Assembly (NCBI GenBank): GCA_026419785.1
Contig: JAODTK010002932.1
Span: 107,523 to 171,522, forward strand
Direction of reading: 5' to 3'
Source of the DNA: Sclerodactyla briareus
Lineage: Eukaryota > Echinodermata > Holothuroidea > Dendrochirotida > Sclerodactylidae
DNA length: 64,000 nt
Shown: in pieces, positions 35,731 through 49,451 of the stretch
How the letters are laid out: the number at the start of each line of letters is the position of its first letter
Position numbering within the stretch: position 1 is the stretch's first letter
Position numbers and translations under genes: made by a program
Notes under the pieces: generated by a model
Databases searched by the model: none
Seen by the model: only the letters and a program-made list of their open reading frames with translations
What the model was told of the DNA's origin: nothing

Positions 35731-36199
35731 CTGCTTATAACCAATGATACAGGACAAGCTACCGCCAATCCAGTAACTACTACAAATGCGAAAACTCCTA
35801 CAATTCCACAGATACTGGTCTAGCCTCCTACCAAAACCCCTACCATGCCCCTACCATAGAATCCCCTACTGGAAAATACTTCAGCGACAACCATAATTCT
35901 ACAACCACTAACGAGGCCCTCACTACTGCGAATGGGACAGACAACAGAAACGCCAGGAACCACTGGGAACAATGCCACAGACCACTAAGAGCCTAGAACC
36001 ACAACCAGCCCCCAAACCCCCGCCCAGGCCAAGACATCCACTGCTGCGACAGAATCCCCACCCCCGCAGAAGGGCATGGGTGTGGCGGGCGTCTTCTGCA
36101 TAATCTCCTCGAATCGTCTGCCTGATCGGCATCGGATTCTGTGGGTACCAATTCTACCGGGAAGGACACGACAGAACGGACGACTACCACACACTATAG
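35731..36199 (+). pseudogene. Broken last exon of a mucin-like transmembrane protein (probable pseudogene)
   Basis: A good acceptor (TTTCCTATTTTGACAG) opens a phase-0 frame beginning LLITNDTGQATANPVTTTNA. It is rich in Thr, Pro and Ser (for example EPRTTTSPQTPAQAKTSTAA), with N-glycosylation-like NAT and NDT sites, as in mucin-like stalks. Near the end it reads GMGVAGVFCII, the start of a membrane segment. The other half, VCLIGIGFCGYQFY, and a short charged tail ending DDYHTL with stop TAG 36197-36199 lie in the +1 frame from about 36116. In-frame stops occur at 35821, 35857 and 35986. Together they imply a decayed last exon, or a real one with sequence errors. No upstream exon was identified. 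Confidence 0.42.
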
Positions 36200-39100
36200 A
36201 AAGGGGGCTGGGACTGCATTGTGCCCCCTAGTAACATTCAGGAGCTGACGAGGGGAAGAGTAGGAGTACTTAGCGAGGACGAGAATGCTCACAGAATGTC
36301 TATAGGAATCGGGATTTACCGGTGGTGACCTCAAAGCTCGGGGGTACCCATCAAGGTCATTATGACGCCTGTTTAAAAAAAAAAAAAAAATCCATTAGAT
36401 CCTGATCAAAGATGAGGATACTTTATTACATTAATAGTTAAGTTTGTTCCACCAATAGGGTCAGTGTGGGTGTTCTATGATCTGTTTCACAATCCAGAGA
36501 ATCACTGAGCGATCCCTATACATCAGTGGTGACCAACCTATGGCTGAGGGCCACATTGCCTTTCTCAGTTCTAGTGGAGTGGCCAAACACAATGACAAAT
36601 TTTCTTTAGGGAAAACATAATGTTTTGTCATCTCAAGTAGAGCGTGCATGACAAGCAGTCTATGGGGAAGCCTACGTATTCTGCTATCTTTGATTGGACT
36701 GTCGGAATGCAGAAAAAACCCGCTTTCTCCTTTTTTTTTTCAGAGTGACAGATCGAAAAGCAAGAGAAAATCTTCCGCTATTTTATCACGCGGTAATTGC
36801 CAAGTGTTTTTTTCTGTGAGAAGTCCTCACTCGCTGCACAGGGAGACGCTTCGTGGTGTGCTAGGTTTATCACCCATGCCCCTATTCCCATGTCCCTTGC
36901 TTTTCAGGGCACGCCCTCTGCGCCATCTCAAAGTGATTACCATGTTGGCAAAACAGCAAAATGAAAAACTGGAGAACCAGTAATTGCGTACGTGATATGC
37001 ATATGTACATACTGTACGACTCAATGGAGGGTTATACACCTCCTGCCCTATCTACAAAGTGATCAACATGTTTGGAAAACAACTAAACAAGGAGCTAACC
37101 AGACATTGTCTGCAAGGTATTTTACACCAAACTCCTAATGGTCAGGAGCTGATGTCCTAAGTTCATGGATTCTGCAAAACTCTGCATATATATTACTGAA
37201 CGGAAATGTTTTTAATGTCCCGGGCTTTTGCTTAGAATGGTTAAATCAAGGTCCTTCCCAAATGTTGGTACTGTCCGGGGTTCTTTTTACGGTTCCTATG
37301 ATAGGAACACGGTAATGTCTGATTTGATGAGTCACTCTCAAGAACTGTACCAATGTGCCTTTATTTTAGTTGTCTTCAACTATAGGGTCACTCCAATTAG
37401 TGTGCCTTTTGGTGGATTTCCAACTTGGCAAACGTGCCATGTTTCATCAATATCTTTCACTTCAGTGGGAGCGAGAATTTGCTGCCAAAAACATGGTCCA
37501 CTGTTCGCCCATGGGTCTTGTAATAGGAAAAACAGCGTTTTTTGCCTTCCTGAAAGTATGGAGCGACGGGAATCTGGCCTGTGATGCATTTATTCCGAAT
37601 AAATCAAGTCTCTTTTGGATCAAGAGGGAGGGCCAGTGGGAATTACTATATAACATATTGCACAGGCATGAAGGGTTAAGAAGGGTCCAATGGATCCAAC
37701 AGTCCCAAGGGACTCAATTGTGGCACTTCTGATTTTATCATATTATACAAAGACAGGGCACTGTTATTGCTTGAGTTACACAGGCCTTGATTTGCGGGAA
37801 CTTCTGTGTGAAGCTGCTCAGAATTCTCCCTATGGTATTTGTGATGTGGTTCATAGGTTGTGTCATCACGGGAAATCAGAAGGAAGGACAGTATCACAAC
37901 TGATATTTTGACATGTATCGTTCAATGAACAAGAAGACAAAACCCGTGGCCCCAAAACTATTTAAAAGGTTTCTTCTAGACAAACAGCCATTCTTTTCTT
38001 CATTTCAATTCTAAATGAAAACTGAAAGTGTGGTGCTTCCTAGGTCTTTTTGTGAAGTTGAAATATGGTTATTACAGGCATAATTTCATCGTACATCCCT
38101 GCCAAATTCAATGCAATTCTCCCACATAGTGGAGTAACAGTCCTAAGAGGCCTACAACACGCCTCATATGGAACGGATGTCCCACTTTTCCCGGCTAGCT
38201 TGACGCACATCCCACGTTATCCCACTCCCGTCCTGACAAGGGATAGCGGAAGGTCATGACTTGTTTTGTCTTACACTGTAAAGACATAACATAACCCACT
38301 ATGTCAAATGTCAATGCGTTGTGACAAAACAAAAATATTAACATTGTAGGGAGGCTAGAATAAAATGTTAGGTCAAGTCTGTTGATCTTTCCAAATGATT
38401 GGTGATAAAAGAAATTGATCACATTACCTCATTCTTAGTACCTAGATATTGCCGACCTTAATTCGTTATAAGATAGCTTCTTGATATATCATAATATATT
38501 GAATATAGTGTATGGTTATACATGGAGTAGATTGTCTTCAAACTGTCACGTGTATGCCCCATTCCCCAAATTGAACTTGTTGGGTCATTTCATCTTGAAT
38601 TTATTTTGTTCAGGAAAAAAAAAAAAAAAATGGTCATTTCATGTTTTTTTTTCTTCTAATCAAGAAGATACCCCATGTAGTGTTATGGAAATGATTGATC
38701 ATATGAGCTAATATTGAGAGAGAAAAACATAAATGTTGGAACGAGAGAATTGGGGACAGAATTCGTAATTTGTGGATAGTTGCCTTATAAATTCATATAC
38801 ATTCTTCGTAGACCGACAGGCCTTTTAGGAAACCTACAATTGAAGAATAAGGTCTTTATAGTGACCAAGTTGAAATTATTGTAACATTCCAATTGCCTGG
38901 GCAGCCTTCCATAGCGAATGGAACCAAATCTACCAGCAATAAATCAGAGTCAATATAGGAGATGGTATATTGTATTATATCGATTCAGTCAAGTTTGTTC
39001 AATTCAAAAAAGATATAAAGTAGATGTATTGTCTTTGAAGAAAAGGCTTTTATTTGTTTTGAATTTCTGCATTTTTGAGCACATCATTTCTGCCTCTTTT

Positions 39101-42100
39101 CCTGTTGGGTCTTCTTATATGGGTTGCAATTATATCATACAGAAGTGTTGTGTTGCGCAAGTGAAAACTCTGCATGGATGTATATGTCTGGTTTGTTATG
39201 TGTGGTAATCTTAAAGCGAACGTGCGTGTGCTCCCTCATGTCGGGAACCCCCCTCTTCTACTCGCTACGGTTGCGCCCCACAAGTTAACAACGGCTGGTT
39301 GTGTGAGTGTTTCACAATTTTTTTTCACATCTTGCTGTGCCTCATGCACGCTGTCAGGAAGTCACATCTCCTGGTGGTAATATTTCCTGGGTTGCTCTCA
39401 TAATGGTTTTTGGAGCTTTCCTATTTAATAATTAAGATGCCAATTATGGTATGAAGACCTGCCGTGAGTGCTGTTTCTCCCTTGCAAACTGATTACAACT
39501 TTCATGGGTGATCACTTTTACAACTTTTTCAGTTATATATATAGGTTTAATCCCGTAAATCCTGATCCCACTATATTAGATCTCAGTCAATGAGTGCATA
39601 TTACTCTCCACATTAAAGTTTTGATGACCATGCGTTCATTTTGTGTCCCCATGAAACCATTGTTTGCCTGCAATGGCAACAGCACACCCGATCAGCATGC
39701 ATATGGAAAAGTAATCTATTTAATTCATTTTTTGTTTGCATTCCCTGTCCCAGTATGAGACCTCAAATTTGCAGATAACATTCTTTCTCAGCTTGCTTGA
39801 AGGTTGGGTACAAGAGTAATTTGCCAGCTTGCTTTCATTCTGTACCTGTGAAAGGCTCGCGCTTGCCTAACCTTTCTGAGTGGGCATGTGTCATGCCAAG
39901 TCAGCATCATTGTCATTACTATAACTCTACTGTTTCTTTACTATCTGCATATCTTCTTGTGGTATTACAATCTTTAAAACTTGTGCAAACTATCATAATG
40001 CCACTCATCATTTGGGAGAACGGCTCCGTAATATGGCGCAGTCACACTGCGAGTTGTTGTTAGTCAATTATGTACTTTGGCCTGCTGCTTCCTTGTGCAG
40101 CCTGATCTGTAATATTGTGACATATATGCATCAATCCCAAGTATTGGATCTGTACACTTATTGAAATTTCTGTCACAACAGCTGTTGTACTGCTATTGTT
40201 TAGTGAGGTGTGAATTTGACACAAGCCGCCTCCGTCTGCCATCCGTTGCTAGACATCCAGTTCTGATTTACGGGCCAACGGAAGCTGATTGATAGATTTG
40301 TTGCTGGCGTACTTGGGTTAAAAATGTGGAAAACAACACCCGAAAGTCCATAATGTAATGTCTAGTTAGTAAACATGTGCATTGCGATTTCCATAACAAA
40401 AATGCACTCATTATGCTTTGTTGTTTGCCAGCCTCTTCATTTTTGGAGAAAATTACTTTTCTGTTTAGTTTTTTTCCAGTGAGGGGAATACCTGGCTTCT
40501 TTAGGAGTATTTTTTCACATAGTGGGAACTCCATGTTAAGAGTTTACTCTATAATTTCATTATAATTTATCTAATTATATTAATGTAATAACTTTTACTA
40601 TTTGCATTGATCAATGTCACACGCCATGCAAAATAATGGAGACCTATGGTGATGCAACACTGTGTAATTAGTCTTCTACACATTGGCAAATCGTCTGGGA
40701 CAATGTTTGTTTTAGGAGGTGGGCACATATTCACATTAAAACACTTGGCTCGGTTATGAAAACTGCCCTGGGGTTGGAATCAGTGAAAAGCAAATGTTTA
40801 TGTGTGCAAAGGCCTCCATCAAAGTGTCATTAGCCAACATTATCTTGCCTGCATGAACTCCGCCCGTTTGAATTCTAGTCCGCATTAGGTTACAGCCCTA
40901 CATTTCTGGAAATGTTTGTCATGATGTGAAAGAATAGTGAGACTATATTTCTGCGATCTTCAAACATTCCTACAATTCAGCCCTGTAGGTCACAATTAGG
41001 ATCCCCTGTGGTGTAGGATTGTTAATAGGGTGATCTAGTGAGTGAATATTTACTGTAGCAGTGCCAAAACAAATATCATTGGGGTCACACAATAGTGCAG
41101 CAGTAAGCCTGATGTTCCTGCATCACCTGTGTAGTGGATGTGTGCAGCACCCTTGACCTGAGGCCCACTACAGTGGTGGTTCAGGTTATATACAATTCAA
41201 CTAAATTGATAAAAAGTTTCTCTACTGTTGTAAGTGCAGCGGGGACAATCATATGCCAAATGTTTTTTCAAGTACATTTCTGATGAAATGTTTATCAGTT
41301 GAGCCATAGACAACTGGATTAAATAATGTATGAACTATAGTATAGGGGCACCAGCAGTGGCGTAACCAACTTTTGTGTGTGGGGGGGGGGGGATTTAGGC
41401 CGGGACCCTAAGAGAAGTGCGCCCTAGGTTGCCCTTACCCTCTCCCTAATGGCAAAAAAGGCAATTCATGGACTGTAAAACGTCTACTGAACATAAAAAA
41501 AGTTTTTTGTGTCAAATATTCATTGGTCACATGGTTCATGGAGGGGTTTCTGACACCACAACACCCTCTGTTCATACTGTATATCAGTATAACTGATCAT
41601 ACAAGTTAATATGTTTTTTTTAAGAAGGGGCACCAAACTGTGACTGAGATTCAAGACACTATTTATTCATTTCTGTGTGCTAGTTTGTGATCTAGTTATC
41701 ACAGATCAGGGATGCTCAGTAGGTGCTGCAAATCGGGCGAAACCATATAAGTGAATTGCAACCTATGGCAGATTAGCTTTCTCCCAATGTATTGCCCTGG
41801 CCAAGACTCACATATTCTCTTTGCAACCTGCCCAAGTGCTGAATGAGGACAAATAAAGTAATTGGGTGATTATCTGTTGTATTAAAGCGGCAGCTTTAAT
41901 TGAGAGGTTACACCAGAACTGATTTGGGAGTGGACTAGAAAATTGAATACAAGTGTGGGTTATGACTGTCCAACTAAATGCTATCTCTAAAGCCATGTTA
42001 GATTTTTTGTTCAATTAATCGCTAAAAGCTGAACAAAATTATTTCAATTGCCTTTTGTTAAGAATAAAATTAACTTATTGCTCAGCAACACGTTATTGTA

Positions 42101-42780
42101 GATATTTATCATTATAATCAAGTTAACTATTGTTGTTGGTTTTTGTGTTATTTATTACTATAGCTTTTTGTGATTAATTTCTTTTGGGAATGTTCGAAGA
42201 ATAAGCCTATTTTCTTCCTTTTGAAACCAAATAATTGTTTGTCTAATAACTTATTCTTTACCTTGTCACTTTGCGCTTGGACTGACTTTTCGTTTCTTTC
42301 AGTGCATCACCCTCACATCTACCCTACATATGCCTTAATTTGCTGTTCATATTCCTTACTAAAGTCATGCTCTGGCTTGCCATGCAACAAATAACTAGAC
42401 CAAGGCCGTTTCAACTTGTTTGATTAGTGATACTTGTGCAGCATGTTGCCCATGTGTATTAAAACATCAATTAGAAGAAAACTCTCTCGAGCAACTCACG
42501 GAAGGCATATCACCAGGGCTTTTTATACTGTAATCTGAATTTCATTCACCACCAAATGGTTTCGCTTTTATATTTCTATTGCAGCTGCAGCTTCATTAAG
42601 ACTAAGTTAACAAAGGAATTTACTTTTCCGTCCACTGCTGGCAATAATGCTACTTAGCGAATAACAAGACATTGATCACATACGTCAACAGCAATTGGAA
42701 AACTGCTTCAACTCACTTTAGTGCTAACCTGCCTATGGTCACTGTGTATGGAGGGTGTCATCTTTGTTCTTCTTTCTGGG
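36200..42780. other. No gene recognised; AT-rich sequence with one-sided transposon edges
   Basis: CAGTGGTGACCAACCTATGG at about 36524 and CAGTGGCGTAACCAACTTTT at about 41362 look like the left ends of hAT-type elements, but matching right ends were not found. The frame at 37370-37732 is open for 120 codons without domain or splice support. The rest of this stretch shows nothing I can support. Confidence 0.4.
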
Positions 42781-42781
42781 A

Positions 42782-42821
42782 GGAGGAGGGGGGGGGGGGG
42801 GTGGGTATAAATTGGAGACTA

Positions 42822-42853
<32 letters not shown>
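42782..42853. repeat. G run followed by (TA)n microsatellite
   Basis: A G-dominated stretch at 42782-42804 is followed at 42820-42853 by alternating AT broken once by a C. Confidence 0.95.
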
Positions 42854-43142
42854 CTTGCTGTGTTGTTAGATGTACCAGTGAGAGGGTGGGGGAGGGGGGT
42901 GGGAGAATCTACTTGAACTTCAAGAAACACCCCATATAGCATGTATGTTATGTGTAAAAATAAACTTGTCCCTTAAGCATCAATCAGAAGATCACTTTGA
43001 CATTCAACAAAATAGTGCAAACTTTCCCACCGTTCAAATATTTGAACAACCTACAAGAGAAGGCCCTGCCAGGGCGGGTATATATCTTAAAGGCCAATGG
43101 TCATGTAAACATGACTGGACTATTGGAACTTTCTATTCATTG

Positions 43143-43530
43143 CAATATAACAGCTGAAACCCCAGACCGAATTTCAGCCGATTCGAGTCGATGAGGCACA
43201 ATCAGATATAGCAAAAATTGGCCTTGGGGTCCCCTATAATACAAAGTCAATGTAACGTTGTGTACTTACCCTTTATCATCAATTGTATCATGGCCACAAA
43301 AATGCAGCATTTGCTGTGTAAAGTCTATGGGTAGCCTTTGCACCATTCCTCCTGTGATGTCACCCAGATTCTCAACTTTCTCCAAAGTAAATTGGATATA
43401 TTCAACAAAGGAATATGCTAGCGGACTCCAAATTTGGGTGTTGTGGGGGTTTGGTAGTCCTTTTTCACCTGTGCTAGTTCAAAGCAAATCTGTTACATGG
43501 CCATTGGCCTTCAAGGGCACCTAGTAGATT
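43143..43530 (+). mobile_element. Adjacent dispersed repeats (7607-type fragment, then family C copy)
   Basis: CCCAGACCGAATTTCAGCCG and CCTATAATACAAAGTCAA match the short repeat seen at 7607 and 29243. From 43258, ATGCAGCAT, GTCTATGGGTAGCC, TCCTGTGATGTCACCC and CATGGCCATTGGCCTTCAAG match family C at 47610-47840 and, inverted, 22340. Confidence 0.6.
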
Positions 43531-44867
43531 TAGGTGTGTAATAAATCCTACCTAGATTCTCTCTTTAGGAAACAACTTTACTGATCGCAAAGCAGAAATA
43601 TGCGGGTGGAGTATTGGGTGGGGGTGGGCATAGACAACAATGGCGAGAGGCTGTCCAAATCAGTGCTCTGATAGTGGAGCACAAGCATAGTTTCTCACGT
43701 AGCCAAAGATCCCCCCAGTTCACAGGAAACTGTGAGAGGCTGTACAAAACCATCCATAATGGGGTAACTGTCTGAACTTGTAAGATTTTTTGTGCTTTTA
43801 TAGTTGCAGGCTCCATTTAATCCCAGACAACTCATGCAGTGTTGTTGGCCATTTACAACTGGAAGATACAAGAATCAGTTGATTCTCCCTGAGAAAAAAC
43901 AGTCGTCAAAGCCAATTGCTATCCTAAGCAAGGGCACAGCCACTAGGGGGGTCCGGGAGGTCATGACCCTCAACTTTTGGTGGAGGCCTCCATCCATATG
44001 ATTTTTCACACACAAAATGATTCCCATCACTGTTTCGACTCCCCCAACTTTCAGACAGTGTGGCTGCACCCTCGATCTGACGAAGCACCCATGAACCAGA
44101 GTTGGTGCCACAGGTCCTGGGTCTAGACATAGTTGTTCCCTTCCACTCTCCTACCGCACCCTGTGTGGCGATGTTTTCTTCCAGAAAAATTCCAGTTTTA
44201 ACAGCTGTGTGACAAATTGCCAATCACAGAAAAAAAAAAACTAAAATTCATTGCAACTATTCTCGTTAACTATACAAACTTGAGCAATGCTCCCAAAAAA
44301 CGTTTGCGCTAGGAAAATCTTTGGTCTCTGAATTGTGGAAAAAGGTTAAATGATGCACTCGAACTAGAGCTTGTGTAGTTTTAAGTTTTGGCTGGCATAA
44401 TTAGAATTGACATGGGTGGCACTGGCCACTTTCTGATGCTACAACTATACTATAACTATACTTACTGCACAGGTTAGCTAGTGATTAAAGGTGAATGCCA
44501 TTGCACAATAAATTTCCAGTTCAACAGCTGTGCACTTGACACTCGTGATTCATAACCGTTAATTATGAGCCACTCCTACAGGTGTCAACTGTTGCTCTCA
44601 CATGTGTGTTGCACATGAGCAGAGGGGGAGGGGTTTTGTTTGGATGTCATCAATAAATTTCTGGGAAAGTGAAGGCCGACCAAAGCTCAGTCTGGATTGT
44701 TTCAGCTATATATTTCTCCTGATATGTCATCCACTGGGCCAATGCCTCCCTCGGACATTGCTTGCCTTGGCCTGAAATCTAGTACACATAAATTATTCTC
44801 TCAGCAGCATTCTTGCGACAGTCAGCGTGCAGGTTCGACCATTCCCCATCCCATGGAGGTGGGGGGA

Positions 44868-45908
44868 AATGGCGTCAACAGGTGGGGGATGGGGGGACAT
44901 TTCCCCCCCACTTTCAAAAGTGGGAGGGATATTCCCCCCCACTTTCAAAAGTGGGAGGGATATTCATATGTTTGTCCCCCCCCTTTTCCGCGACCGTAAT
45001 TAAAAAATAATAAGGCACATGCCCGATTTTGTGCCTCTAACTGATTCCAATTTTGTCTAACCAAACAATAATCACATTGGCATTGTCTCAAGTCCACTAA
45101 TTCCAGGTGAGGACCCCAGGTGAAGATCTGGACCCGACTGGGGCCGAAGTCGAAGGATTACCCCATGTTTCATACGAGTTCTCGAATTTTAATCAAATAG
45201 CCAAATGTGCATAATTGGTCAGGTGTTTTGCGTGCAATGGCGGTTTTTCTTCCAAGTGTTGTAGGCTAAATATGCGAATGTAATGCTTCGAATCAATTTG
45301 TTAACTCGATTAATTTCAGAAGCATGGGGGCGGACTGCCTCCCCCCCCCCCCCCCAATTTTTTGAGATGAAAAATTCGGGTGGAAATTCTTGGAAAAATT
45401 TGGGAAGGAAAAAACGGCAAGTGAAAATAAACATTGATATTTTTTCGATAAAATGCCTGGAACTTGAGAACATGCACATTTTTTTTTGTGCGCTTCGCAT
45501 GCCGCCGGTAGTTTCAAGTGGCTGACTTGTAAAATTGGGGTATGGTACAATTTTCTGCTCCCAAATTGGATGGGTCCCGTACGCCGTTCGGTAGACCCTG
45601 GATCCCAGGCAAACAAAGCCAGAGTGAAAGGTAATATTAAAAATAAATACCATTGTGGCATTTCGGTATTCACTCTTAGTTGCACAATGACCCAACTTTT
45701 TTGTCGGTCTCTTAAGCAAATCACACATGTAGAGGGTTGAGCCTGCAAGGCCGTCTCAGTCAATCTGGAGGGTGTGAAAATTTGAAATTTTCTTGGAACG
45801 CTTCGCGGCGGGGCAACAAAACCGATAGTGGCCGTTTCCCCCCGCTTAGATGGTATTTTTGCACCTTTGAGGTGACTCATCAACCTTTTCAACGGTCAGA
45901 CGGCCCTG
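44868..45908 (-). mobile_element. ~1-kb DNA transposon-like element with G/C-run ends, copy 2 (inverted)
   Basis: The left edge is GGCGTCAACAGGTGGGGG, matching the reverse complement of the right edge at 28487. The right edge, reverse-complemented, is CAGGGCCGTCTGACCG, matching the left edge at 27489. Inside, a short segment with ACTTTCAAAAGTGGGAGGG is itself duplicated (44919-44960). Overlapping 199- and 169-codon frames on the minus strand lie within the element, show no transposase motif and are not called. Confidence 0.7.
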
Positions 45909-46369
45909 GGAAATATGATTATTGCATCTGCAATGGGGAAAAGGGGTTATGAACAGTGATGTTCCATTTGACATTTCAGAGAAACCCCTACAGTTTGGAG
46001 CTACAGGAGTAGATCATTAGCTCACATCTGCTATGTGGCTGGGGTAGTTGATAGTGCATATATTTATCTCTGTCAACAATTGATTTGCATCCTTTTGATC
46101 ATGATGACCAAGTGGAGGGTCCTCTGAGGTCAAAGGTCATATAGTGGTCAATTTTGGCCATTTAGTGGAATACGCAAAATGCTTCTCCGGAAAGTTGGTT
46201 AGTACTAACGGAAGCCAATGGCATAAAAGTTGGGGTCAAAAGTTAGTTTTATTCAATATCTACAGGTTCAGGAAGATAAGTGAGGCTCATCAAGGAAACC
46301 CTGCCGAATTGACCATGGATGAGCACCGGCAATAACTCGCCTTGAACTCGCCTCTTTTTGAAGAGTGCT

Positions 46370-46640
46370 CAGAGATGATATCAAGGCAGGGGTGTGACCC
46401 TTCTCAATCAGTTCCTGGGACTGGCCATTTCACATCCTTTTTGAAAGGACAATCAGTGAACTCCATAATCTGACCACTTTCTTGAAACCTGGAGGAGCGG
46501 AACATATTCGTGTCCGATGTAACTGCTCACAGCCGACGGATGAGACTCATTGCGAATATCTTGAAACCAGCACCAGAAACCAATACACAAATCCACTGCA
46601 TCACAGTGGAACCGTGAGTGAAGACCTCACCCATTGCAAC
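46370..46640 (+). mobile_element. Dispersed repeat family D, copy 1
   Basis: CAGTGAACTCCATAATCTGA, then CCTGGAGGAGCGGAACAT, AAACCAGCACCAGAAACC and TGCATCACAGTGGAACC appear in order. The same order recurs at 47960-48130 (partial) and across 57475-58085, where it is split by an insertion. Confidence 0.65.
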
Positions 46641-47609
46641 TGCAAGTAGAGCCACCTAGAGAAGCTTTCAGACTGCTTGAATTTGAACCAGGAATGTTTG
46701 CTTACAAAGTGTCACCGGATGCTTCTCTGCCATTTTTCTGCTAGGGTTATTTGGGCAAAAATAGTCATTTTGAGGGCCTCGTGGAAAATGCTTCTTTCAC
46801 AGATTGACTTGGAAGGGCATGATAGATAGTCAGTATTACCATTGACCTTGTGTCTTTCCGGTCTCAGCAAAAACACAGCTAGGCACAGGGGCAGCACCCA
46901 ACATGCACACAAGCTCAGAGACCTGAAATTAACCATCTCTGTTGACATCCGACAGCCATCTGGTAATTTGCCATGTTAGGTGTCTTGAAAATGTAACGTT
47001 TGATAATGAAATGGTCTTGAGCCAAAAGTGGACCAATCGATAGCATCTGTATGGATGCAAACCTGTCTGTGACTGAACAATTAACTAATGATGATCTGGA
47101 TTGGCAATTGTTCCAACAAAAAACAACAACTGTCCTGGAAGAGCTACATGTTTGTTCACCGATTTGTGGAAAGCTGAATTGTGACTTGTGCCTTCTCGCC
47201 TGCAGTCGGGCAACTCAAGCTGTGAGAGCTGACACGATGGTTGATTGTCATAGGCTCACAAAACAGAGCAAGCAGCTTTACGTTGAACCACCTCTAATTT
47301 GTTCATATTACAAGCTTTGTATGGAAGTTGTAATTTTGACTCTTACATAGCATATTCCAATCAGTTCAATCTTCCTAACAACCTGTACCTTGTGCCAAAC
47401 CATATACCCTATATAACTGGTTTTCCCGTCCTGAATCTGCAAGCAACAGCCATGTTCACACCCAACCCCGATAACACATGAAATATTTATCAAAATTCTA
47501 ACGGGAAAGGGTGACACACAAAGTGATCGCTAATTTCTCAGGTGGCGACAGTGGAAATAAAGTGTTCACAATTTGAGAACAAATGTTCAATTCATTCTAG
47601 TGAATACCT

Positions 47610-47840
47610 ATTTTGTATCCGAGCATGGTGCAAAAATGCAGCATCACTGGGTAGAATCTATAGGCAGTTTTGCATTGTTCCCCTGTTACGTCATAGATTC
47701 CTCAAAGCTAAATTGAAATAACCCAAGAAGGGCAATCTGGCAGAAAGTTCCCAAATAGAGATGTGGGGTTTCGATTTGTCCTCTTACAATCTCAAATTCT
47801 GTTACATGACCATTGGCCTGAAATATAATTGAAAGTTTCA
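47610..47840 (+). mobile_element. Dispersed repeat family C copy
   Basis: AAAAATGCAGCAT, TAGAATCTATAGGCAG, CCCCTGTTACGTCATAG and TGTTACATGACCATTGGCC are collinear with 43258-43525. Confidence 0.65.
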
Positions 47841-47959
47841 TCAATTTGACAACACATTCGACACTAGGAATGGAGAGGTGAGTAGTGATTGTCGAGAACA
47901 CCAGCGATATTTCTCTTATTGGATAGTGCTCGAATGAATGTGACTGAAGATATGTATTA

Positions 47960-48130
47960 CAACCAATCCCAACATGCTCCGGGACCGCCCATCTGGACGT
48001 CCTTCCGAACGGACCATCAGTGAACTCTAGGACGCGACCACTTTCTCAGACCCTGGAGGAGCGGAAAGGTCAAGCTTCAACGTGACTACCCGTGGGCCGA
48101 CGCTTTTGCAAACATCCCGCAACAGACCAT
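47960..48130 (+). mobile_element. Dispersed repeat family D, partial copy
   Basis: CATCAGTGAACTCTAGGACG and CCCTGGAGGAGCGGAAAGG match copy 1 at 46370; the right part is lost. Confidence 0.6.
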
Positions 48131-49451
48131 TGGCCTTCAGATAGCCCGGTCAACTATAAAAAACTAGTCTGGTCTACTCTCCCAAAGAAGAGGGACATTC
48201 AGGCCTATTGGGTGAAAATAAAAGATGATTTATTGGAAGGATCTTCCTCTGAAATACCCTACAAGGCAGTATAGCTAGGGTACAAGGACAAGAGTTGTAT
48301 TTCCAATTCTTCAACTATTTTTGGGACCTGCATGGAGATGGGAAATCCTATGGAGGGAGTTAACATACTCTCAACCTTTTTTTGGGTGTTGTTCAAGACC
48401 ACAAAATAATAACAAAAAAAGCTTAATATCTTATTCTGTAATATCTTCTGAGGATATAACTTCTCTTCAAATCAATATGAAAATGTTCATAGTAATATCG
48501 TGAAGACAAGTAATTGGAGTATATATTTGCATGATAACTGGAGAGCGAAAAAGAGATGGAAATCGGACAACGGGGGATACGTCTCACGAACCACAGGAAA
48601 GCCACTGGCATTCACGATTACCATGGATAGAGAAGGAAATCATTTCATGCGATATTATATCAAAACGCTTTTACATGCCCAACAATAACTATAATAATCT
48701 CTTAAGGAAAAATATGGCAAAACCAAGATAATGGGGCATGCAGCGAAATTCAACCTGTGCATAGGAGCCACAGCAATATAGAACAAAATACCCGGATTAT
48801 AGATCCTTATCTATAGGGTGTGATTTAAGGTTTCTGTAAGAATTTAGGCCTAAGCTTCTGGCTCATAATTATCACGGTTTACATGACCCCTGTTGACCTC
48901 GAATAACGTTTTTATGACCCAGCCCAATAGTTTATAAGACCCATCCACATACATACAGATAGCCACCAACCAATTTGTTTCACATTAATGAAGCACCGTT
49001 AATAACTTTTGTACAATGCCTGGTTCCTGGGCAACCCGGCACACACTTCAACTATCGCTGAGCATAGCAATACAGATCGAGGTTAAGGTTTCCCTGTGGG
49101 TCATTCTTTTAATTGCCTTTATAGCAGATGGAATATTGGGAGAAATAGCTTGCCCAAGCACACCTAGAAGACTGTTCTCACGGGATTAGAATCCGTGATC
49201 ATTTTTTTTGTTGGTGTTTGTAACCAGCAATCTCACAAGGGAGGGAGGCGAGGATGGGTGGAGATTAAACCCCTAGAGAGTTTGTTTTTCACCTTAGCAA
49301 TATGTTCCATTTATGTTTCCTCAGTTCATCTTCGCTAGGATTGTGTACTCTTACTAGGCATCTGGGCTTTCCAGTATTTGGCCCCAATCAGAGCAAAAAA
49401 AAAAAAAACCCAAAACGAACCATTCACTTCTCAGGCACCTAATCCAAACAG

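Noticed and set aside
36524-36560. hAT-like left end CAGTGGTGACCAACC, and a similar one at 41362
   Set aside because: Matching right ends and target duplications were not found, so no element was called.
37370-37732. 120-codon plus-strand frame
   Set aside because: Protein-like in places, but no domain, no splice support and several overlapping frames in the same stretch.
45219-45892. 169- and 199-codon minus-strand frames
   Set aside because: They overlap each other and lie within the inverted ~1-kb transposon-like element; no transposase motif is visible.
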